In this document: positions 18,149 to 28,869 of the stretch, piece after piece
Layout: the number at the start of each line of letters is the position of its first letter
Numbering within the stretch: position 1 is the stretch's first letter
Source: Caballeronia concitans
GTDB taxonomy: Bacteria; Pseudomonadota; Gammaproteobacteria; Burkholderiales; Burkholderiaceae
NCBI RefSeq assembly: GCF_001544615.1
Contig: NZ_FCNV02000011.1
Span: forward strand, 1-64,000
Reading direction: 5' to 3'
DNA: 64,000 nucleotides
Translations under genes and position numbers: made by a program
Notes under the pieces: generated by a model
The model's input: the letters and a program-made list of their open reading frames with translations, nothing else
Database searches by the model: none
What the model was told of the DNA's origin: nothing

Positions 18149-21100
18149 ATGCCGAAGCGCACAGACATCAAGAGCATTCTCATCATCGGCGCGGGCCCGA
18201 TCATCATCGGTCAGGCGTGCGAGTTCGACTATTCGGGCGCGCAGGCGTGCAAGGCGCTGCGTGAGGAAGGCTACAAGGTCATTCTCGTCAACAGCAATCC
18301 GGCGACGATCATGACCGACCCGAACACGGCCGACGTCACCTATATCGAGCCGATCTCGTGGGAAGTGGTCGAGCGCATCATCGCGAAAGAGCGCCCGGAC
18401 GCGATACTGCCGACCATGGGCGGACAGACCGCGCTCAATTGCGCGCTCGACCTGTTCCATCACGGCGTGCTGGAAAAGTACAAGGTCGAGCTGATCGGCG
18501 CGTCGCCGGAAGCAATCGACAAGGCGGAAGACCGCCAGAAGTTCAAAGACGCGATGACGAAGATCGGCCTCGGTTCGGCCAAGTCGGGCATCGCGCATTC
18601 GATGGAAGAAGCGCTCGCCGTGCAGGCGCAGATCGCCGAGGCGACCGGCAGCGGCGGATATCCGACCGTCATTCGCCCGTCGTTCACGCTGGGCGGCTCG
18701 GGCGGCGGTATCGCGTACAACAAGGAAGAGTTCGAAGAGATTTGCCGCCGCGGTCTCGATCTTTCGCCGACGCGCGAACTGCTGATCGAAGAATCGCTGC
18801 TCGGCTGGAAAGAGTACGAGATGGAAGTTGTCCGCGACAAGAAGGACAACTGCATCATCGTGTGCTCGATCGAAAACCTGGACCCGATGGGCGTCCACAC
18901 CGGCGACTCGATCACCGTCGCGCCCGCGCAGACGCTGACCGACAAGGAATATCAGGTTTTGCGTAACGCGTCGCTCGCGGTGCTGCGCGAAATCGGCGTG
19001 GATACGGGCGGCTCGAACGTGCAGTTCGCGATCAACCCGCAGGACGGCCGCATGGTCGTCATCGAGATGAATCCGCGCGTGTCGCGTTCGTCGGCGCTGG
19101 CGTCGAAAGCGACCGGTTTCCCGATCGCGAAGGTCGCCGCGAAGCTCGCGTGCGGCTACACGCTCGACGAACTTAGGAACGAAATTACCGGCGGTCAGAC
19201 GCCGGCATCGTTCGAACCGACGATCGACTACGTCGTCACGAAGGTGCCGCGCTTCGCGTTCGAAAAATTCCGCGAAGCCGATTCGCGCCTGACCACGCAG
19301 ATGAAGTCCGTCGGCGAAGTCATGGCAATGGGCCGCACGTTCCAGGAATCGTTCCAGAAGGCGCTGCGCGGTCTGGAAGTGGGCGTCGACGGTCTCGATG
19401 AAAAGACCACGAGCCGCGACGAAGTGATTCGCGAAATCGGCGAGCCGGGCCCGGACCGCATCTGGTATCTCGGCGACGCGTTCCGCCTCGGTCTCTCGCA
19501 AGAGGAAATCTTCGAGGAGACGTCGATCGATCCGTGGTTCCTCGCGCAGATCGAGCAGATCATCCTGAAGGAAAAGGCGCTTCAGGGCCGCACGCTCGAA
19601 AGCCTCACGCGCGATGAACTGCTGTACCTGAAGAAGAGCGGCTTCTCGGACCGCCGTCTCGCGAAGCTCACGGGTTCGACGCAAGCCGACGTGCGCAGGA
19701 AGCGTCACGCGATGAACGTGCGTCCGGTGTACAAGCGCGTCGATACGTGCGCCGCCGAATTCGCGACGAAGACCGCGTACATGTACTCGACCTACGAGGA
19801 AGAGTGCGAAGCGAATCCGACGGACAAGAAGAAGATCATGGTGCTCGGCGGCGGGCCGAACCGGATCGGGCAGGGCATCGAGTTCGACTATTGCTGCGTG
19901 CATGCCGCGCTCGCCATGCGCGAGGACGGCTATGAAACCATCATGGTCAACTGCAATCCGGAAACCGTGTCGACCGACTACGACACGTCGGACCGCCTGT
20001 ATTTCGAATCGCTGACGCTGGAAGACGTGCTCGAAATCGTCGATCTGGAAAAGCCGGTCGGCGTGATCGTGCAGTACGGCGGCCAGACGCCGCTCAAGCT
20101 CGCGCTCGATCTCGAAGCGAACGGCGTGCCGATCATCGGCACGTCGCCGGACATGATCGACGCAGCCGAAGACCGCGAGCGCTTCCAGAAGCTGCTGAAG
20201 GATCTCGATCTGCGTCAGCCGCCGAACCGCACGGCGCGCGCGGAAGACGAAGCGCTGAACCTGGCCGAGGAAATCGGTTATCCGCTGGTCGTGCGTCCGT
20301 CGTACGTGCTCGGCGGCCGCGCAATGGAAATCGTCCACGAGCCGCGCGACCTCGAGCGCTACATGCGCGAGGCCGTGAAGGTGTCGAACGATTCGCCGGT
20401 GCTGCTCGACCGCTTCCTGAACGACGCGATCGAATGCGATGTGGACTGCATTTCCGACGGCGAAGCGGTGTTCATCGGCGGCGTGATGGAGCACATCGAA
20501 CAGGCGGGCGTGCATTCGGGCGATTCGGCTTGCTCGCTGCCGCCGTATTCGCTGTCGAAGGAAACCGTCGACGAACTGAAGCGGCAAACCGCCGCAATGG
20601 CGAAGGCGCTGAACGTCATCGGTCTGATGAACGTGCAGTTCGCCATTCAACAGGTTCCGCAGGACGACGGCTCGAAGAAAGACATCATCTACGTGCTGGA
20701 AGTGAACCCGCGTGCATCGCGCACGGTGCCTTACGTGTCGAAGGCGACGAGCCTGCCGCTCGCGAAGATCGCCGCGCGCGCGATGGTCGGCCAGACGCTC
20801 GCGCAGCAAGGCGTGACGAAGGAAATCGTGCCGCCTTACTTCAGCGTGAAGGAAGCGGTGTTCCCGTTCGTCAAGTTCCCGGCGGTCGATCCGGTTCTCG
20901 GACCGGAAATGCGTTCGACCGGCGAAGTGATGGGCGTCGGCCGCACATTCGGCGAGGCGCTCTTCAAATCGCAGCTGGCGGCGGGCTCGCGTCTGCCGGA
21001 ATCGGGCACGGTGCTGCTGACGGTGATGGACGCCGACAAGCCGAAGGCCGTCGAAGTCGCGCAGATGCTGCACGAACTCGGCTACCCGATCGTCGCGACC

Positions 21101-21403
21101 AAGGGCACGGCGGCGGCCATCGCGGCGGCGGGCGTGCCGGTGAAGGTCGTCAACAAGGTGAAGGACGGCCGGCCGCATATCGTCGACATGATCAAGAACG
21201 GCGAGATCGCACTCGTCTTCACGACGGTCGACGAAACCCGCGCGGCCATCGCCGATTCGCGTTCCATCCGCATGAGCGCGCAAGCCAACAAGGTCACGTA
21301 CTACACGACCATGTCGGGCGCGCGCGCGGCGGTCGAGGGCCTGCGTTACCTGCGCGATTTGGAAGTCTATGATTTACAAGGCTTGCATGCTCGCCTAAAC
21401 TAA
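18149..21403 (+). CDS. carB: Carbamoyl-phosphate synthase large subunit
   Basis: A 1084-residue synthetase made of two homologous ATP-grasp halves plus a C-terminal MGS-like allosteric domain (about residues 940-1084). Each half starts with a nucleotide-binding GAGPIIIGQ or GGGPNRIGQ loop followed by EFDYSG/EFDYCC. ATP-grasp motifs such as [18 protein letters not shown] and [17 protein letters not shown] are clear. It uses ammonia from CarA, bicarbonate and two ATP. The length is close to E. coli CarB (1073). The gene ends before a strong hairpin preceding greA. Confidence 0.97.
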   Translation: MPKRTDIKSILIIGAGPIIIGQACEFDYSGAQACKALREEGYKVILVNSNPATIMTDPNTADVTYIEPISWEVVERIIAKERPDAILPTMGGQTALNCALDLFHHGVLEKYKVELIGASPEAIDKAEDRQKFKDAMTKIGLGSAKSGIAHSMEEALAVQAQIAEATGSGGYPTVIRPSFTLGGSGGGIAYNKEEFEEICRRGLDLSPTRELLIEESLLGWKEYEMEVVRDKKDNCIIVCSIENLDPMGVHTGDSITVAPAQTLTDKEYQVLRNASLAVLREIGVDTGGSNVQFAINPQDGRMVVIEMNPRVSRSSALASKATGFPIAKVAAKLACGYTLDELRNEITGGQTPASFEPTIDYVVTKVPRFAFEKFREADSRLTTQMKSVGEVMAMGRTFQESFQKALRGLEVGVDGLDEKTTSRDEVIREIGEPGPDRIWYLGDAFRLGLSQEEIFEETSIDPWFLAQIEQIILKEKALQGRTLESLTRDELLYLKKSGFSDRRLAKLTGSTQADVRRKRHAMNVRPVYKRVDTCAAEFATKTAYMYSTYEEECEANPTDKKKIMVLGGGPNRIGQGIEFDYCCVHAALAMREDGYETIMVNCNPETVSTDYDTSDRLYFESLTLEDVLEIVDLEKPVGVIVQYGGQTPLKLALDLEANGVPIIGTSPDMIDAAEDRERFQKLLKDLDLRQPPNRTARAEDEALNLAEEIGYPLVVRPSYVLGGRAMEIVHEPRDLERYMREAVKVSNDSPVLLDRFLNDAIECDVDCISDGEAVFIGGVMEHIEQAGVHSGDSACSLPPYSLSKETVDELKRQTAAMAKALNVIGLMNVQFAIQQVPQDDGSKKDIIYVLEVNPRASRTVPYVSKATSLPLAKIAARAMVGQTLAQQGVTKEIVPPYFSVKEAVFPFVKFPAVDPVLGPEMRSTGEVMGVGRTFGEALFKSQLAAGSRLPESGTVLLTVMDADKPKAVEVAQMLHELGYPIVATKGTAAAIAAAGVPVKVVNKVKDGRPHIVDMIKNGEIALVFTTVDETRAAIADSRSIRMSAQANKVTYYTTMSGARAAVEGLRYLRDLEVYDLQGLHARLN

Positions 21404-21430
21404 GGCTTCGATTATCGGTCCAAGCATCAC

Positions 21431-21492
21431 GAGCCGCGGTTAAGCGGCGTCTCTTCGCCTCGAGGAGATGCGCTTAACCGCGGTAATTTTTT
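21431..21492 (+). terminator. Long hairpin with T-run between carB and greA
   Basis: An outer 12-bp perfect stem (CCGCGGTTAAGC / GCTTAACCGCGG) continues past one bulged base into a second stem (GCGTCTC / GAGATGC, one G-T pair). It is followed by AATTTTTTT. It has the form of a strong intrinsic terminator. The T-run ends only about 25 bases before the greA ATG, so it also lies in the greA leader and may act as an attenuator. Confidence 0.85.
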
Positions 21493-21517
21493 TGACGAAT
21501 TTGTTTCTGGGTTGTCT

Positions 21518-21994
21518 ATGAGCACGATTCCCTTGACGAAGCGCGGCGCGGAGTTGCTGCGCGACGAATTGCAACGCCTGAAGGCTGTCGAGCGTCCGGC
21601 GGTCATCAACGCGATCGCGGAAGCGCGCGCGCAGGGCGATCTCTCTGAAAACGCGGAATACGACGCCGCGAAGGAAAAGCAGGGCTTCATCGAGGGCCGC
21701 ATCGCGGAAATCGAATCCAAACTGGCCGCCGCGCAAGTGATCGATCCGACGACGGTCGACGCCGATGGCCGCGTCGTGTTCGGCGCGACGGTGGAGCTGG
21801 AAGATCTCGAATCGGGCGATACGGTCACGTATCAGATTGTCGGCGACGACGAAGCGGACATCGACCACGGCCTCATTTCCGTCAGCTCGCCGATCGCGCG
21901 TGCGCTGATTTCGAAGACGGAAGGCGATGTGGCCTCGGTGCAGGCGCCGGGCGGCGCGCGCGAGTACGAAATCATCGCGGTCCGTTACGTCTGA
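21518..21994 (+). CDS. greA: Transcription elongation factor GreA
   Basis: A 158-residue factor that enters the RNA polymerase secondary channel and stimulates cleavage of backtracked transcripts. The N-terminal coiled coil contains [14 protein letters not shown] with the conserved acidic tip (Asp/Glu of the DLSENAEY loop). The C-terminal FKBP-like domain ends with GARYEI-like [12 protein letters not shown]. The length equals E. coli GreA (158). The ATG at 21518 is preferred to an in-frame TTG at 21512. The stop overlaps the next gene as TGATG. Confidence 0.96.
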   Translation: MSTIPLTKRGAELLRDELQRLKAVERPAVINAIAEARAQGDLSENAEYDAAKEKQGFIEGRIAEIESKLAAAQVIDPTTVDADGRVVFGATVELEDLESGDTVTYQIVGDDEADIDHGLISVSSPIARALISKTEGDVASVQAPGGAREYEIIAVRYV

Positions 21995-22509
21995 TGGCGC
22001 ACCGGCTCTTTCGAATCGTCGCGATGATCTGGGTCGGCAGCCTGCTGACCCTCGGTCTCGTCGCGGCGCCCGTCCTTTTTTCGATGCTGGATCGCGCGGC
22101 GGCCGGATCGGTGGCGGCGCAATACTTCCGGATCGAGGCGTTCGTCGGCGTGGTGAGCGCGCTGGTCCTCATTCTGATCGGCAATCGCTTCGTGAAAAAC
22201 GGCATTGCCGACTACAAGCGCGTGCGGTGGATCGTCGCGGTCATGCTCGCCTGCGTGCTCGTCGGCTATTTCGCGCTGCAGCCGTTCATGGAGTCGCTGC
22301 GGGTGGCGGCGCAGGAGTCGGGCGTTGCGCTCGCCGATTCGCCGTACGCGAAGCAGTTCGGCATTCTGCACGGCATTTCGAGCGCGATTTATCTGATTCA
22401 GTGCCTGTTCGGCATTGCGCTCGTCTGGCGTTTGCCGGGCAATGCGCCCACCGCAGTCGTGCCGAAGAACAAGTCGGCGAAGGTCGCGGCCAAGCGGGCG
22501 CGAAGCTGA
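21994..22509 (+). CDS. DUF4149-family membrane protein
   Basis: A 171-residue protein with four membrane helices, matching DUF4149 in its opening RIVAMIWVGSLLTLGLVAAPVLF and the LHGISSAIYLIQCLFGIALVW segment near residue 135. The C-terminus is a lysine-rich cytoplasmic tail. The start overlaps the greA stop by one base, so translation is probably coupled. The position after greA is common in Burkholderiales. Function unknown. Confidence 0.85.
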   Translation: MAHRLFRIVAMIWVGSLLTLGLVAAPVLFSMLDRAAAGSVAAQYFRIEAFVGVVSALVLILIGNRFVKNGIADYKRVRWIVAVMLACVLVGYFALQPFMESLRVAAQESGVALADSPYAKQFGILHGISSAIYLIQCLFGIALVWRLPGNAPTAVVPKNKSAKVAAKRARS

Positions 22510-22563
22510 GACGGTCTTTCGATCACGGCGCGAACGCGAAGCAAAACGTCCGCGCCGCGTCGA

Positions 22564-23103
22564 TTACTTCACTGCCTGGTGCTGGCGCTTCGAACCCGAT
22601 TGACGCTTCTTTGCGCGCTTGACGTTGCCGCCAGCCGTGACGCGCTCGTTGCCGAGCACCTTCAGCGTCTGCTTGCGCGGCTTCTTGACGGCGGGCGCAT
22701 CGCGCGTGATCTTCACGGCCTTGACGATGCGCGGCGCGCGGCCCTTCGCGGGACGCTCGACGGCTTCGCCGGCGCTCGGCGGCATGGTGCTGCGCGTGCG
22801 CGTGGAGCGGCTCTTGGCCGGCGCGGCGCCTTCGGGTCGCCAGATCACGAGGAGCTTGCCGATATGCTGGATCGGCGCGGCGTCCAGGCGGTCGCAGATT
22901 TCGTCGTAGATATCGACGCGCGTCTGGCGCTCGTCGCCGAACACGCGAATTTTGATGAGCTGGTGCGCATCGAGGTGCACGCCGATTTCCTTCAGCACGG
23001 CGTCCGTCAGACCCTCCGCGCCGACGAGCACGACGGGCTTGAGCGCGTGAGCCTGGGAGCGCAGGTCGGAACGTTGGGCAGGAGAGAGTTCAAGAGCTGG
23101 CAT
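22564..23103 (-). CDS. YhbY-family (CRM domain) RNA-binding protein with basic tail
   Basis: The first ~95 residues form a CRS1/YhbY domain (LRSQAHALKPVVLVGAEGLT, then HLDAHQLIKIRVFGD), a KH-like fold that binds pre-50S ribosomes. E. coli YhbY is about 97 residues. This protein has a further ~80 residues that are very rich in Lys, Arg and Ala, likely disordered and RNA-binding. It is divergent from rlmE, another 50S maturation gene, which fits a ribosome assembly role. Confidence 0.9.
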   Translation of the reverse strand: MPALELSPAQRSDLRSQAHALKPVVLVGAEGLTDAVLKEIGVHLDAHQLIKIRVFGDERQTRVDIYDEICDRLDAAPIQHIGKLLVIWRPEGAAPAKSRSTRTRSTMPPSAGEAVERPAKGRAPRIVKAVKITRDAPAVKKPRKQTLKVLGNERVTAGGNVKRAKKRQSGSKRQHQAVK

Positions 23104-23447
23104 GAGAAATTTGGGACTCGACTAAAATGGGCGGCGCGTGCGCCGGGCGGCACGCGAAAAACGCGATGTGCGGAACGCCTGACGACGCGGCGTCCTTACC
23201 GGGAGGGTCCGGCGCGGCGTGATTCACCGCCGCCACAAACAAAATAGGCCGGATACGCGATTGCCGGGCGCATTCGAGCGCCCGCGGAAACGTTCCGGCC
23301 GACAAGACGCGTATTATCCGCTAAAAGCATCGCGCGTTGCAGCAAGATTACACGCGCAAACGACACAGAACACGCATCGGCGCCCGTCCGGCGCGCAACA
23401 GAAACACGTCCCGAGGCGCGCACGCGCGCATCAAGAGTTCAGTTTGA
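23104..23447. other. Intergenic region between divergent yhbY and rlmE
   Basis: About 340 bp with no convincing gene. It must hold the promoters for both directions. A hairpin GGGCGC-ATTCGA-GCGCCC lies at 23267-23284. No other structure was recognised. Confidence 0.5.
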
Positions 23448-24122
23448 ATGGCAAAGAATCGCTTCAATCATTCGTGGTTGCATGACCACATCAACGATCC
23501 CTACGTGAAGATGGCCCAGCGCGAGGGCTACCGCGCGCGCGCCGCCTACAAGCTCAAGGAGATCGACGAGCAGGACAAGCTCATCAAGCCGGGGCAGGTG
23601 ATCGTCGATCTCGGCTCGACGCCCGGCAGCTGGAGCCAGTACGCGCGCAACAAGCTCGCGCAGGGCTCGAAACGCGACGCAGAGCGCGAAGGCGGCATAG
23701 ATGGCACGATTATCGCGCTGGACATTCTGCCGATGGAGCCGATCGCCGACGTGACCTTCATCCAGGGCGACTTCCGCGAAGACGCGGTGCTCACGCAACT
23801 GAACGAAATCGTCGGTGAGCGTCAGGTGGACCTTGTAATTTCGGACATGGCCCCCAACCTCTCAGGCGTGGCGAGTGCGGACGCCGCGCGGATCGAGCAT
23901 CTATGCGATCTCGCGCTGGAATTCGCGCAGAACCATCTGAAACCGGAGGGTGCGCTGCTAGTCAAATGTTTTCACGGCAGCGGTTATAGCCAGATCGTCG
24001 AGAAGTTCAAGCACCAGTTCAAAGTGGTTGCGCCGCGCAAACCCAAGGCGTCTCGCGACAAATCGTCGGAGACTTTTATCCTCGGGCGGCGGCTCAAACA
24101 TCCGGCTGCAGGAGCCGTTTAA
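23448..24122 (+). CDS. rlmE: 23S rRNA (uridine-2552-2'-O)-methyltransferase
   Basis: A 224-residue FtsJ/RrmJ-type enzyme that 2'-O-methylates U2552 of 23S rRNA, a late 50S assembly step. Visible motifs are [13 protein letters not shown] with the first catalytic Lys, [13 protein letters not shown] (SAM loop), [10 protein letters not shown] with the catalytic Asp, and LLVKCFHG with the second catalytic Lys. The length matches the family (E. coli 209). The neighbouring ftsH downstream repeats the classical rlmE-ftsH linkage. Confidence 0.95.
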   Translation: MAKNRFNHSWLHDHINDPYVKMAQREGYRARAAYKLKEIDEQDKLIKPGQVIVDLGSTPGSWSQYARNKLAQGSKRDAEREGGIDGTIIALDILPMEPIADVTFIQGDFREDAVLTQLNEIVGERQVDLVISDMAPNLSGVASADAARIEHLCDLALEFAQNHLKPEGALLVKCFHGSGYSQIVEKFKHQFKVVAPRKPKASRDKSSETFILGRRLKHPAAGAV

Positions 24123-24295
24123 ACGGACCCGGCGAAAATCGGCGATATTTTCACCGAATTTGCCGAAAAAAGACCCTCTTCCGCTATTTAAGCGGTAGGG
24201 AAACCTTATGGCAGGGGTTAGCGGTCTGGATTAGAATGCTTTGGTGGCGCTGCAAGGTTTATGTAGGCGCCCGTCTATGAGTGAGGAGTGGTGCT

Positions 24296-26182
24296 TTGAA
24301 CAACAATATGTTCTCTAAAGCGGCAGTGTGGCTCGTGATCGCACTGGTGCTGTTTACGGTGTTCAAGCAGTTCGATAAGCCCCGCGTCCAGGAAGGCGTG
24401 TCGTATTCGCAGTTCATGGACGACGCCAAGAACGGCAAAGTCAAGAACGTTACCGTTCAGGGCCGCAATCTCACGGTCACTCCGAACGACGGCCAGAAAT
24501 ACCAGATCGTGTCGCCCGGCGACATCTGGATGGTCGGCGATCTGATGAAATACGGCGTTCAGGTCAGCGGCAAGGCTGACGATGAACCGAACGCGCTTGT
24601 CTCCGCGCTGTACTACCTCGGGCCGACCATTCTGATCATCGGCTTCTGGTTCTACATGATGAGGCAGATGCAGGGGGGCGGCAAAGGCGGGGCGTTTTCG
24701 TTCGGTAAGTCGCGGGCGCGGCTGATCGACGAAAACAACAACGCCATCAATTTCACCGACGTGGCCGGCTGCGACGAAGCGAAGGAAGAAGTGTCCGAAC
24801 TGGTCGACTTCCTGCGCGATCCGCAGAAGTTCCAGAAGCTGGGCGGCCGTATTCCGCGCGGCGTGCTGCTGGTCGGCCCTCCGGGTACCGGTAAGACGCT
24901 GCTGGCGCGCGCAATTGCGGGCGAAGCGAAGGTGCCGTTCTTCAGCATCTCGGGTTCGGACTTCGTTGAAATGTTCGTCGGCGTGGGCGCGGCCCGTGTG
25001 CGCGACATGTTCGAACAGGCGAAGAAGCATGCGCCGTGTATCGTGTTCATCGACGAAATCGACGCGGTCGGCCGTCATCGCGGCGCGGGCATGGGCGGCG
25101 GCAACGACGAACGCGAGCAGACGCTGAACCAGATGCTCGTCGAAATGGACGGCTTTGAGGCGAACTCGGGCGTCATCGTGATCGCGGCGACCAACCGTTC
25201 GGACGTGCTGGACAAGGCGCTGCTGCGTCCGGGCCGTTTCGACCGTCAGGTTTATGTCGGTCTGCCGGATATCCGCGGCCGCGAGCACATCATGAAGGTG
25301 CACCTGCGCAAGGTGCCGATCGCGAACGACGTGGATGCATCGGTCATCGCGCGCGGTACGCCGGGCTTCTCGGGCGCGGACCTCGCGAACCTCGTGAACG
25401 AAGCGGCACTGTTCGCGGCGCGTCGCGGCAAGCGCATCGTCGAGATGCAGGACTTCGAAGACGCGAAGGACAAGATCTTCATGGGTCCGGAGCGCAAGTC
25501 GGCTGTCATGCGCGAGGAAGAGCGCCGCAACACGGCGTACCACGAGTCGGGCCACGCGGTGGTGGCGAAGCTGCTGCCGCACGCCGACCCGGTGCACAAG
25601 GTCACGATCATGCCGCGCGGCTGGGCGCTGGGCGTGACCTGGCAGTTGCCGGAGCATGACCGCGTGAATCTGTATCGCGACAAGATGCTGGAAGAAATCG
25701 CGATTCTGTTCGGCGGCCGGGCAGCGGAAGAAGTGTTCATGAACTCGATGTCGACCGGTGCTTCCAACGACTTCGAGCGCGCGACGAAAATGGCGCGCGA
25801 CATGGTCACCCGTTACGGCATGTCGGACGTGCTGGGCACGATGGTCTACGTCGATACAGAACCTGAAGGCATGTTCGGCAAGCTGGGCGCGAAGACGGTG
25901 TCCGAAGCCACGCTGCAGAAGGTCGACGCGGAAATCCGCCGCATTCTGGACGAGCAATACGCGCTCGCCCGCAAGCTGCTGGAAGACAACCGCGACAAGG
26001 TCGAAGCCATGACCAAGGCGCTGCTCGAATGGGAAACCATCGACGCGGACCAGATCGGCGACATCATGGCGGGCCGTCCGCCGCGTCCGCCGAAGAACCT
26101 GCCGCCGCCGTCGGGCGACACGCCGTCGAGCGGCAACAGCGGCACCGAGGTCAAGCCGGGCAGCGCGACAGCGCCGGCCTGA
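24296..26182 (+). CDS. ftsH: ATP-dependent zinc metalloprotease FtsH
   Basis: A 628-residue membrane-anchored AAA+ protease that degrades misfolded membrane proteins and regulators such as LpxC. There are two N-terminal membrane helices (residues ~6-25 and ~100-120). The AAA domain has Walker A GPPGTGKT (194-201), Walker [10 protein letters not shown] and the arginine-finger region. Zinc motif HESGH has His416, Glu417 and His420. The TTG at 24296 was chosen because AGGAG lies seven bases before it and the protein then begins (M)NNNMFSK as in relatives. A terminator follows. Confidence 0.97.
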   Translation: MNNNMFSKAAVWLVIALVLFTVFKQFDKPRVQEGVSYSQFMDDAKNGKVKNVTVQGRNLTVTPNDGQKYQIVSPGDIWMVGDLMKYGVQVSGKADDEPNALVSALYYLGPTILIIGFWFYMMRQMQGGGKGGAFSFGKSRARLIDENNNAINFTDVAGCDEAKEEVSELVDFLRDPQKFQKLGGRIPRGVLLVGPPGTGKTLLARAIAGEAKVPFFSISGSDFVEMFVGVGAARVRDMFEQAKKHAPCIVFIDEIDAVGRHRGAGMGGGNDEREQTLNQMLVEMDGFEANSGVIVIAATNRSDVLDKALLRPGRFDRQVYVGLPDIRGREHIMKVHLRKVPIANDVDASVIARGTPGFSGADLANLVNEAALFAARRGKRIVEMQDFEDAKDKIFMGPERKSAVMREEERRNTAYHESGHAVVAKLLPHADPVHKVTIMPRGWALGVTWQLPEHDRVNLYRDKMLEEIAILFGGRAAEEVFMNSMSTGASNDFERATKMARDMVTRYGMSDVLGTMVYVDTEPEGMFGKLGAKTVSEATLQKVDAEIRRILDEQYALARKLLEDNRDKVEAMTKALLEWETIDADQIGDIMAGRPPRPPKNLPPPSGDTPSSGNSGTEVKPGSATAPA

Positions 26183-26198
26183 TTTCCTCCAGTCTGAC

Positions 26199-26234
26199 AA
26201 TGGGCCGGTGTGCACTGCACGCCGGCCCATTTTT
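26199..26234 (+). terminator. Rho-independent terminator between ftsH and folP
   Basis: The stem AATGGGCCGG / CCGGCCCATT is followed by TTTTT, 16 bases after the ftsH stop. It argues against folP starting upstream of about 26240. Confidence 0.82.
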
Positions 26235-26288
26235 GCTTTAGGGCCCGCTTCCGGGCCAGTCTTCCGTCCCTCGCTCCGCAGGCTTCGC

Positions 26289-27173
26289 TTGACCACATCT
26301 TCTCCATCCCTCGCTCCCGCGCAGCCGCTGCAATGCGGCCGTTTCACGCTGACCTTCGAACGCCCGCTCGTCATGGGCATCCTCAACGTCACGCCGGATT
26401 CGTTTTCCGATGGCGGCCGCTTCCTTTCCCGCGACGCCGCCTTGGCGCGCGCCGGGCAGATGATCGCCGATGGCGCCGACATGATCGACATCGGCGGCGA
26501 ATCAACGCGCCCCGGCGCGCCGCCCGTGCCGCTCGACGAGGAACTGGAGCGCGTGGTGCCTATCGTCGAGGCGTTGCGCGCGGTGCAGGTTCCGCTTTCC
26601 GTCGATACCTACAAGCCTGCCGTGATGCGCGCCGTGCTCGTTGCCGGCGCAGACATGATCAACGACATCTGGGGCTTTCGTCAGGACGGCGCGATCGATG
26701 CCGTCAAGGACAGCCAATGCGGCCTGTGCGTGATGCACATGCTGGGCGAGCCGCGCACGATGCAGCTTCACGAGCCGGTCTACGACGATGTCGTCGCCGC
26801 CGTGCGCGATTTCTTCGCCGCACGGCTGTCGGCGTTCGAGCGCGCGGGCGTCGCGGGGAATCGCATCAGTCTCGATCCGGGCTACGGTTTCGGAAAGACC
26901 CTCGGGCATAATTACACGCTGCTTGCCGAACTCGCGGCGACCCAGCCGGCCGCCACGTATCATCCGCTTCTGGCCGGGATGTCGCGCAAATCGATGCTCG
27001 GCGGCGTAACCGGACGCGGCGCGGGCGAGCGCCTGCCGGCGAGCCTCGCGGCGGCGGTGTGCGCGGCGGAGCGCGGCGCGGCGATCATCCGCGTTCACGA
27101 CGTCGCCGAAACCGTCGATGCACTGAAAGTCTGGCAGGCTACTCGGGACGCAACCCGTAGCGGGCATCATTAA
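26289..27173 (+). CDS. folP: Dihydropteroate synthase
   Basis: A 294-residue TIM-barrel enzyme that condenses p-aminobenzoate with dihydropterin pyrophosphate in folate synthesis; it is the target of sulfonamides. Motifs are MGILNVTPDSFSDGGRF near the start, DMIDIGGESTRPGA, and the DPGYGFGK and SRKSMLG loops. The TTG at 26289 was chosen since earlier in-frame starts (26208) fall in the ftsH terminator and relatives begin just before this point; the start is not certain. glmM follows after 112 bases. Confidence 0.92.
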   Translation: MTTSSPSLAPAQPLQCGRFTLTFERPLVMGILNVTPDSFSDGGRFLSRDAALARAGQMIADGADMIDIGGESTRPGAPPVPLDEELERVVPIVEALRAVQVPLSVDTYKPAVMRAVLVAGADMINDIWGFRQDGAIDAVKDSQCGLCVMHMLGEPRTMQLHEPVYDDVVAAVRDFFAARLSAFERAGVAGNRISLDPGYGFGKTLGHNYTLLAELAATQPAATYHPLLAGMSRKSMLGGVTGRGAGERLPASLAAAVCAAERGAAIIRVHDVAETVDALKVWQATRDATRSGHH

Positions 27174-27285
27174 GCCGGCTTCGAATCAGGCAGGACTGCC
27201 GCGAAGGCGCTCGCTGGCAGCGTAGTCAACACATACACCGCGGACCACAACAGGCGCCGACAGTCCGCGAGGAGGGTCAATAAAG

Positions 27286-28644
27286 ATGGCACGACGATAT
27301 TTCGGAACCGACGGCATTCGCGGGCGCGTAGGCGCGGCCCCGATCACGCCCGACTTCGTTCTCAAGCTCGGTTACGCTGCCGGCAAGGTGCTCGCCGGCG
27401 CGGACAAAACGGCGCAGAAGGGCAATCGCCCGACGGTGCTGATCGGCAAGGACACGCGCGTGTCGGGCTATATGCTCGAAGCCGCGCTGGAATCCGGCTT
27501 CTCGGCGGCGGGCGTGGACGTCATGCTGGCCGGCCCGATGCCGACGCCCGGCATCGCGTATCTGACGCGCGCGCTGCGGCTGAACGCGGGCGTGGTCATC
27601 AGCGCGTCGCATAATCCTTACGCCGACAACGGCATCAAGTTCTTCTCTGCCGACGGCAACAAACTGCCCGACGAAGTCGAACTCGAAATCGAGGCACAGC
27701 TCGAGCAGCCGATGGAATGCGCGCCGTCCGAGCGTCTCGGCAAGGCGCGCCGTCTCGACGACGCGGGCGGCCGTTATATCGAGTTTTGCAAGAGCACATT
27801 TCCGGCGAGCTTCGACCTGCGCGGGATGAAGCTGGTGCTGGATTGCGCGCACGGCGCCGCGTATGACGTCGGTCCGCACGTCTTCCACGAACTCGGCGCG
27901 GAAGTGGTGTCGATCGGCGTGGCGCCGAACGGCTTCAATATCAACGACGGCGTCGGCGCGACCGCACCGGATGCGCTCGTGCGCGCGGTGAAGGAGCACG
28001 GCGCGGACATCGGCATTGCGCTGGACGGCGACGCGGATCGCGTGCAGATCGTCGATTCCACCGGCCGCCTCTATAACGGCGACGAGTTGCTCTACGTCCT
28101 GGTGAAGGACCGCATCGCGACGCACGGCAAGGTGGAAGGCGCGGTCGGCACGCTCATGACCAACATGGCGGTCGAAGTCGCGCTGAAGACGTCCGGCGTG
28201 CAGTTCGTGCGCGCGGCGGTGGGTGATCGCTACGTGCTCGAGAAGCTGCGCGAGCACGGCTGGCAGCTCGGCGCGGAAGGCTCGGGACACATTTTGTCGC
28301 TGGACCGGCATTCGACCGGCGACGGCATCGTGTCCGCGCTGCTCGTGCTCGCGGCGATCAAGCGCAGCGGCAAGTCCATCGCCGAATTGCTCGATGGCGT
28401 GAGTCTCTTCCCGCAGAAACTGATCAACGTGCGCATGAGCCCGGGCGCGGACTGGAAAAGCAGCGACGAGATTCGTCGCGCCGTCGATCAGGCGGAGCGT
28501 GCGCTGGAATCGAAGGGACGCGTGCTGATTCGCGCGTCGGGAACAGAACCGGTCCTGCGCGTGATGGTAGAAGCCGCCGCGCAGCAGGACGCCGTTCGGC
28601 ACGCGGAAACGATTGCGCAAGTGGTAAAGGACGTGACTTCGTAG
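27286..28644 (+). CDS. glmM: Phosphoglucosamine mutase
   Basis: A 452-residue alpha-D-phosphohexomutase converting glucosamine-6-phosphate to glucosamine-1-phosphate for UDP-GlcNAc, peptidoglycan and LPS. The substrate start motif [10 protein letters not shown], the phosphoserine loop [12 protein letters not shown] (Ser108), the Mg-binding DGDADR and the sugar loop GEGSGH-like EGSGHIL are all present. [12 protein letters not shown] closes the protein. GAGGAGGG precedes the ATG. It completes the rlmE-ftsH-folP-glmM block and is followed by a terminator. Confidence 0.96.
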   Translation: MARRYFGTDGIRGRVGAAPITPDFVLKLGYAAGKVLAGADKTAQKGNRPTVLIGKDTRVSGYMLEAALESGFSAAGVDVMLAGPMPTPGIAYLTRALRLNAGVVISASHNPYADNGIKFFSADGNKLPDEVELEIEAQLEQPMECAPSERLGKARRLDDAGGRYIEFCKSTFPASFDLRGMKLVLDCAHGAAYDVGPHVFHELGAEVVSIGVAPNGFNINDGVGATAPDALVRAVKEHGADIGIALDGDADRVQIVDSTGRLYNGDELLYVLVKDRIATHGKVEGAVGTLMTNMAVEVALKTSGVQFVRAAVGDRYVLEKLREHGWQLGAEGSGHILSLDRHSTGDGIVSALLVLAAIKRSGKSIAELLDGVSLFPQKLINVRMSPGADWKSSDEIRRAVDQAERALESKGRVLIRASGTEPVLRVMVEAAAQQDAVRHAETIAQVVKDVTS

Positions 28645-28675
28645 GCGTTCGCGAAACTTTGTCGTTTTCGCTAAA

Positions 28676-28700
28676 CAGCGGGCCTCGGCCCGCTTTTTTA
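28676..28700 (+). terminator. Rho-independent terminator after glmM
   Basis: A GC-rich hairpin (AGCGGG / CCCGCT around CCTCGG) is followed by six T residues, 32 bases after the glmM stop. It insulates the phosphate operon. Confidence 0.85.
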
Positions 28701-28756
28701 TTGCCCGCCGCCACCTGACAAGTGACCGCTCGATCGACTTTCGACCCGTAAGACGA

Positions 28757-28809
28757 TTGTCACGGAGCCATCACGGAACGTCACATTACTGTCACAGAGA
28801 GTGCCTATA
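28757..28809 (+). promoter_or_regulatory. PhoB-box array and promoter of the pst operon
   Basis: Four TCAC-containing half-sites lie at 28757-28763 (TTGTCAC), 28768-28774 (CCATCAC), 28778-28784 (ACGTCAC) and 28789-28795 (CTGTCAC), spaced 11, 10 and 11 bp. This matches the Pho-box plan of CTGTCAT-like 7-mers with 4-bp spacers. A -10-like CTATAT follows at 28804-28809. Activation by phosphorylated PhoB in place of a -35 box is the expected mode; binding is inferred. Confidence 0.8.
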
Positions 28810-28869
28810 TTTCGCCCTGTCGATTCACACGCCGACAAAGACTCACACGCTCACAACCCTGGAGGTCTC

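Noticed and set aside
18080-21283. Very long reverse-strand open frame (over 1000 codons) opposite carB
   Set aside because: It is the antisense shadow of carB in high-GC DNA: arginine/histidine/aspartate-rich, no domains, no ribosome binding site.
24275-26491. 738-codon reverse-strand frame opposite ftsH
   Set aside because: Same type of antisense shadow; ftsH motifs are complete on the forward strand.
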